Source: JAIQFL01 sp035295745 (lineage in GTDB: Bacteria; Acidobacteriota; Terriglobia; Bryobacterales; Bryobacteraceae). From it: a stretch of 64,000 nt of DNA. The position numbers were made by a program, and so were the translations under genes. Shown here piece after piece: positions 61,285 to 64,000 of this stretch (position 1 is the first letter of the stretch; every line of letters begins with the position of its first letter). The stretch covers positions 62,001 through 126,000 of the forward strand of contig DATGIL010000042.1 of the NCBI GenBank assembly GCA_035295745.1. Direction: 5' to 3'. Under the pieces are notes generated by a model that was not told where the DNA came from, made no database searches, and saw nothing but the letters and a program-made list of their open reading frames with translations.

Positions 61285-62003
61285 TCCGCGCATTGATTGT
61301 CGATGATGAGCCGCTGGCGCGTGAGGCGATTCGCGATCTGCTGCTGGCGGACCGCGAATTTCAAATCGCCGGAGAGTGTCAGGACGGTGCCGAGGCGGTC
61401 CGCGCGATTCAGGCGCTCGCTCCGGATGCTGTGTTTCTCGACGTGCAGATGCCAGTGCTGGACGGCTTCGCGGTGATCGATGCGGTGGGCGTGGATCGGA
61501 TGCCTCTGACGGTCTTCGTCACCGCGTATGACCAGTACGCAGTGAAGGCGTTCGAAGCGCAGGCGCTCGATTACATCCTGAAGCCGTTCGACGAGGAGCG
61601 GGTGGCACGAGTGCTGCAGCGGCTGAAGAGCCGTTTTCGCGATCTGGTGCGAACGCCGGAACCGTCTGACCGCATCGCATTAAAGACGGCCGGCCGGGTG
61701 GTGCTGGCGCCGCGCGCGACCGTCCGCTGGTTCGGAGCCAGCGGCAATCAAGTGAAGGTGTACACGACCAGCGAGACGCTGGTGATTCGCGACACCATCA
61801 AGAATCTGGAAAGCCGGCTGGACGGTGATAAATTCGTGCGAATCCACCGTTCCACGATTGTGAACGTCGACCACGTGCGGGAGATTCGCCCCTGGTATAC
61901 AGGCGAATACGTAGTGGTGATGAGTGACTCCCGCGAATTGACCTTGAGCCGCGGATACCGTACCAATCTCCCGCGGCTGCGCTCACCGCGAAGCCGCGCA
62001 TAG
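61281..62003 (+). CDS. LytTR-family response regulator
   Basis: 240 residues. Receiver domain with DDEP at the start, phospho-acceptor Asp in VFLDVQMPVLDG (Asp of LDV), and Lys in YILKPFDEERV. C-terminal LytTR DNA-binding domain (about 135-235) with FGASGNQVKVYTTSE and FVRIHRSTIVNVDHVREI. Paired with the LytS-type kinase upstream; targets unknown. Such pairs often control envelope or carbohydrate-linked genes. Confidence 0.93.
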   Translation: MIRALIVDDEPLAREAIRDLLLADREFQIAGECQDGAEAVRAIQALAPDAVFLDVQMPVLDGFAVIDAVGVDRMPLTVFVTAYDQYAVKAFEAQALDYILKPFDEERVARVLQRLKSRFRDLVRTPEPSDRIALKTAGRVVLAPRATVRWFGASGNQVKVYTTSETLVIRDTIKNLESRLDGDKFVRIHRSTIVNVDHVREIRPWYTGEYVVVMSDSRELTLSRGYRTNLPRLRSPRSRA

Positions 62004-62081
62004 GCAGGGCGTTCGCGGATTGTTCTATCCTGAAGCTAACGACGACAGGCGTCAAACGCTTGAGGGGAAAGTACAACAAGT

Positions 62082-63317
62082 ATGAGTTCGCCACGCCTCA
62101 GGGCGCTTCTCTTGGGTCTGACCTGCGCAGCGGCCGCACTCTCCCAAACCAATCCGCGAGCCAAGGACCTGTGCAGCGAAGCCAACCGGATCGCGCTGGA
62201 TCTGACCAAGTTTTCAGGCATGCCCCTGCATCATCCCGTTCCTTGCGATTACATCACCAAGGAGAAAATTAACGAGTTTCTGAATAAGCGCGTGAAAGAA
62301 GTCGCCAAGCCGGAAGAGATTCGTGCGGAAGAGTTGACGCTCAAGAAGTTCGGGCTGGTGCCGGCGGACTTCGACCTCGCCAAGAACACTGTGGACCTGC
62401 TGACCGAGCAGGCAGCGGCTTTCTACGATTACGACAAGAAGAAGCTGTTCATCACGGAATCCACCCCCGAAGACACGCAGGAGCCAGTGCTGGCGCATGA
62501 ACTCTCGCATGCCATCGCCGACCAGAATTTCAATCTTGCGCATTTCATCCGGCAGGGACGTAAGAGTGACGATGGGGCCACAGCACGCCTGGCGGTAATG
62601 GAAGGCCAGGCTACCTGGATGATGTCGGAGTACCTGGCGCGGCGCAATGGGCAGTCGTTGAAAGACTCGCCCGCGCTGGTGGCGATGATGAGTTCACTCA
62701 ACGACTCGAATAACGGGCAGTATCCGGTCTACGAGAATTCGCCGCTCTACCTCCGATTGACGCTGGTGTTTCCTTACACCAAGGGGATGCTGTTTCAGAA
62801 TGCCGTCTTCCAAAAGGATGGGCAGTACGGATTTGCCGAGGTCTTCCGCCGTCCGCCTGTTTCGACGCATCAGATTATTCATCCCGAAGCGTACTTTGCC
62901 AACGTGAAACCCACAGAACCGGATTTGCCGGATCCGCATCTTCCGCATGGATATAAAGGACTGGTGGGCGGCACGCTCGGGGAACTGGAGCATACGGTGA
63001 TCCTGGAGCAGTACGCCGGCAAAGAGCGCGCGAGTGAAATCGCTTCGCACTGGCGCGGATGTACGTTCGAGCTGCGCGAGAACAAGAAGGCCGGCGCGGT
63101 GGTGCTCCTGTACGCGGTGGAATGGGATAACGAGGATGCGGCCCGCCAATATTTCACAGCCTATCGGGGAGCGCTGGCAAAGAAGTGGAAGAATCTGCAT
63201 GTCGAGTCGGAAACGGACGATTTCGTGACCGGTACCGGAGATGACGGCCACTTCGTGCTGCGCCGCGCGGGGGCGATCGTAACCAGCCAGGAGGGATTGC
63301 CGGCTGGGTTACACTGA
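62082..63317 (+). CDS. Exported HExxH protein, putative zinc metallopeptidase
   Basis: 411 residues with a signal peptide (MSSPRLRALLLGLTCAAAALSQ). The motif VLAHELSHAIADQNFNLAHF at about residues 136-155 is HExxH with a later His, and the MEGQATWMMSEYL helix about 35 residues on supplies a likely Glu third ligand (gluzincin order). The C-terminal part (from about 300) is a mixed alpha/beta domain. I do not recognise a named family; the zinc site is the only firm functional clue. Confidence 0.65.
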   Translation: MSSPRLRALLLGLTCAAAALSQTNPRAKDLCSEANRIALDLTKFSGMPLHHPVPCDYITKEKINEFLNKRVKEVAKPEEIRAEELTLKKFGLVPADFDLAKNTVDLLTEQAAAFYDYDKKKLFITESTPEDTQEPVLAHELSHAIADQNFNLAHFIRQGRKSDDGATARLAVMEGQATWMMSEYLARRNGQSLKDSPALVAMMSSLNDSNNGQYPVYENSPLYLRLTLVFPYTKGMLFQNAVFQKDGQYGFAEVFRRPPVSTHQIIHPEAYFANVKPTEPDLPDPHLPHGYKGLVGGTLGELEHTVILEQYAGKERASEIASHWRGCTFELRENKKAGAVVLLYAVEWDNEDAARQYFTAYRGALAKKWKNLHVESETDDFVTGTGDDGHFVLRRAGAIVTSQEGLPAGLH

Positions 63318-63322
63318 GGTTT

Positions 63323-63895
63323 ATGCTCAAGCGCAGGCTCACGGCCGCAGTGTTGGCGATGATCTCGCTGGTAGCCGCATCGCAGGCGGCCGAGGTGCCG
63401 CGCAAGGCGAAGGAAGTCACGGTCTATTTGACCGATGGCAGCAAAGTGATGCTCAGTCAGTACAAGGGCAAAGTGGTAGCCGTGATCTTCATTCTGACCG
63501 GGTGCTCGCATTGCCAGATGACTACGGGATTTCTGATTAAGGCGCAGCAGGACTATGGTCCAAGGGGTTTCCAGGTGTTGGCCGCGGCGATTGAACAGGA
63601 CTCCGCCGCGAAGGTGCCGGGATTCATTAAACAATTCGGTCCGCAGTTTCCTGTGGGCACCACGGACGCCCTGGCGGCGTTGGATTGGATGCAGCATCCC
63701 GTTTCGCAGATTCCTCATATGCCGCTCCTGGCCTTTGTGGACAGGCAGGGCAATATCCGCGCGCAGTTTGAAGGCGACAACGAGCAGTTTTTCAACGATC
63801 AGCAGGAGCAGAATCTTCGCACTCAGATTGAGATGCTGTTAAAGGAAGGCGCACCCAAGGCCAGGCCAACCGCCAGCACGGCACCCAAGAAGTGA
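63323..63895 (+). CDS. Exported thioredoxin-fold protein (TlpA/AhpC-like)
   Basis: 190 residues, GAGG just before the ATG, signal peptide ending ASQAAE. A TlpA/redoxin fold with the CxxC motif LTGCSHCQMTTGFL (Cys-Ser-His-Cys) and the cis-Pro loop QIPHMPLLAFVDRQGNIRAQF. The protein reduces disulfides or carries electrons in the periplasm. It follows the metallopeptidase-like gene by five bases, so the two are probably cotranscribed. The Lys-rich C-terminal tail (APKARPTASTAPKK) is odd. Confidence 0.82.
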   Translation: MLKRRLTAAVLAMISLVAASQAAEVPRKAKEVTVYLTDGSKVMLSQYKGKVVAVIFILTGCSHCQMTTGFLIKAQQDYGPRGFQVLAAAIEQDSAAKVPGFIKQFGPQFPVGTTDALAALDWMQHPVSQIPHMPLLAFVDRQGNIRAQFEGDNEQFFNDQQEQNLRTQIEMLLKEGAPKARPTASTAPKK

Positions 63896-63903
63896 CCAGC
63901 CGC

Positions 63904-64000
63904 TCAAACGTACAAGCTGCCGATAGGATATCCGGGATAGTCTTGCGCGGCTTGTGCCTGCATGTCGTTGCACAGGCGTTCCATGGCTTCGGCGGCTCGA
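63904..64000 (-). CDS. Partial coding region at the window edge (C-terminal end)
   Basis: The last 32 codons before a TGA read EAMERLCNDMQAQAAQDYPG and then YPIGSLYV, with amino-acid use like a real protein rather than out-of-frame sequence. The gene enters from beyond the window on the minus strand. Too little is visible to name it. Confidence 0.45.
   Translation of the reverse strand, partial: RAAEAMERLCNDMQAQAAQDYPGYPIGSLYV

Overview
The window is high-GC, densely coded bacterial chromosome with no rRNA, tRNA or CRISPR that I could find. The gene content points to an Acidobacteriota of the Solibacter/Bryobacter type. The signs are a 1,119-residue Oar-like TonB-dependent receptor with an N-terminal carboxypeptidase-regulatory-like domain, a receptor-type Ser/Thr kinase fusing an OmpR-type winged helix, a kinase domain and WD40-like PD40 repeats, many exported proteins of uncharacterised families, DUF1080, DUF2911 and DUF4861 domains, and Tat-like leaders. 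The taxonomic call is inference from gene families, not from a marker gene.

Layout. 1-6.9 kb: the 3' end of inositol-3-phosphate synthase, an NAD-dependent epimerase, hydrolases, an IS21 remnant (istB tail plus a 23-bp tandem array), a methyltransferase, a DsbA-like oxidoreductase and a beta-lactamase-family hydrolase. 6.9-13.7 kb: a 665-bp gap, an RsbR-like sensor fragment, an Ig-like protein and the large TonB-dependent receptor, then a small exported HExxH protein. 13.7-20.8 kb: GNAT, YprB-type nuclease, GalU, a GT39-like glycosyltransferase and an M16 peptidase with Gly/Arg-rich loops. 20.9-25.6 kb: one co-directional block of a TPR/pre-peptidase protein, a PdxR-like regulator, PdxS, PdxT and a low-molecular-weight phosphatase. 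25.7-33 kb: exported RidA-like protein, a DUF1080-PHP fusion, a MESH1-like alarmone hydrolase, PAP2 phosphatase and an MsbA-type ABC exporter. 33.3-38.2 kb: an exported kinase-like protein, a PLD-like/phosphoesterase operon and a GNAT acetyltransferase. 38.3-45.2 kb: FeoA-FeoB, a sugar isomerase, DusB-RNase HI and a CusF-Sco protein. 45.2-50.4 kb: M48 peptidase, the receptor kinase and a second HExxH protein. 50.5-54.7 kb: a uronate-catabolic locus (IclR regulator divergent from a KduI/IolB isomerase and a DUF4861-GH88 hydrolase). 54.7-64 kb: an ABC ATPase with a permease-amidohydrolase fusion, a DUF2911 protein, a LytS/LytR-type two-component pair, a metallopeptidase-like protein and a thioredoxin-fold protein.

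The most interesting points are: (i) an in-frame fusion of an ABC-2 permease to an amidohydrolase-like domain that has lost its HxH metal site; (ii) an exported protein with a protein-kinase-like DLKxEN catalytic loop and DLG motif; (iii) a dispersed repeat family found only between convergent gene ends, once as a 72-bp tandem array and once as a 24-bp-arm hairpin; (iv) two small exported proteins sharing an HExxH-x7-H signature; and (v) a matched pair of operator-like palindromes exactly 100 bp apart overlapping the starts of the divergent uronate genes.
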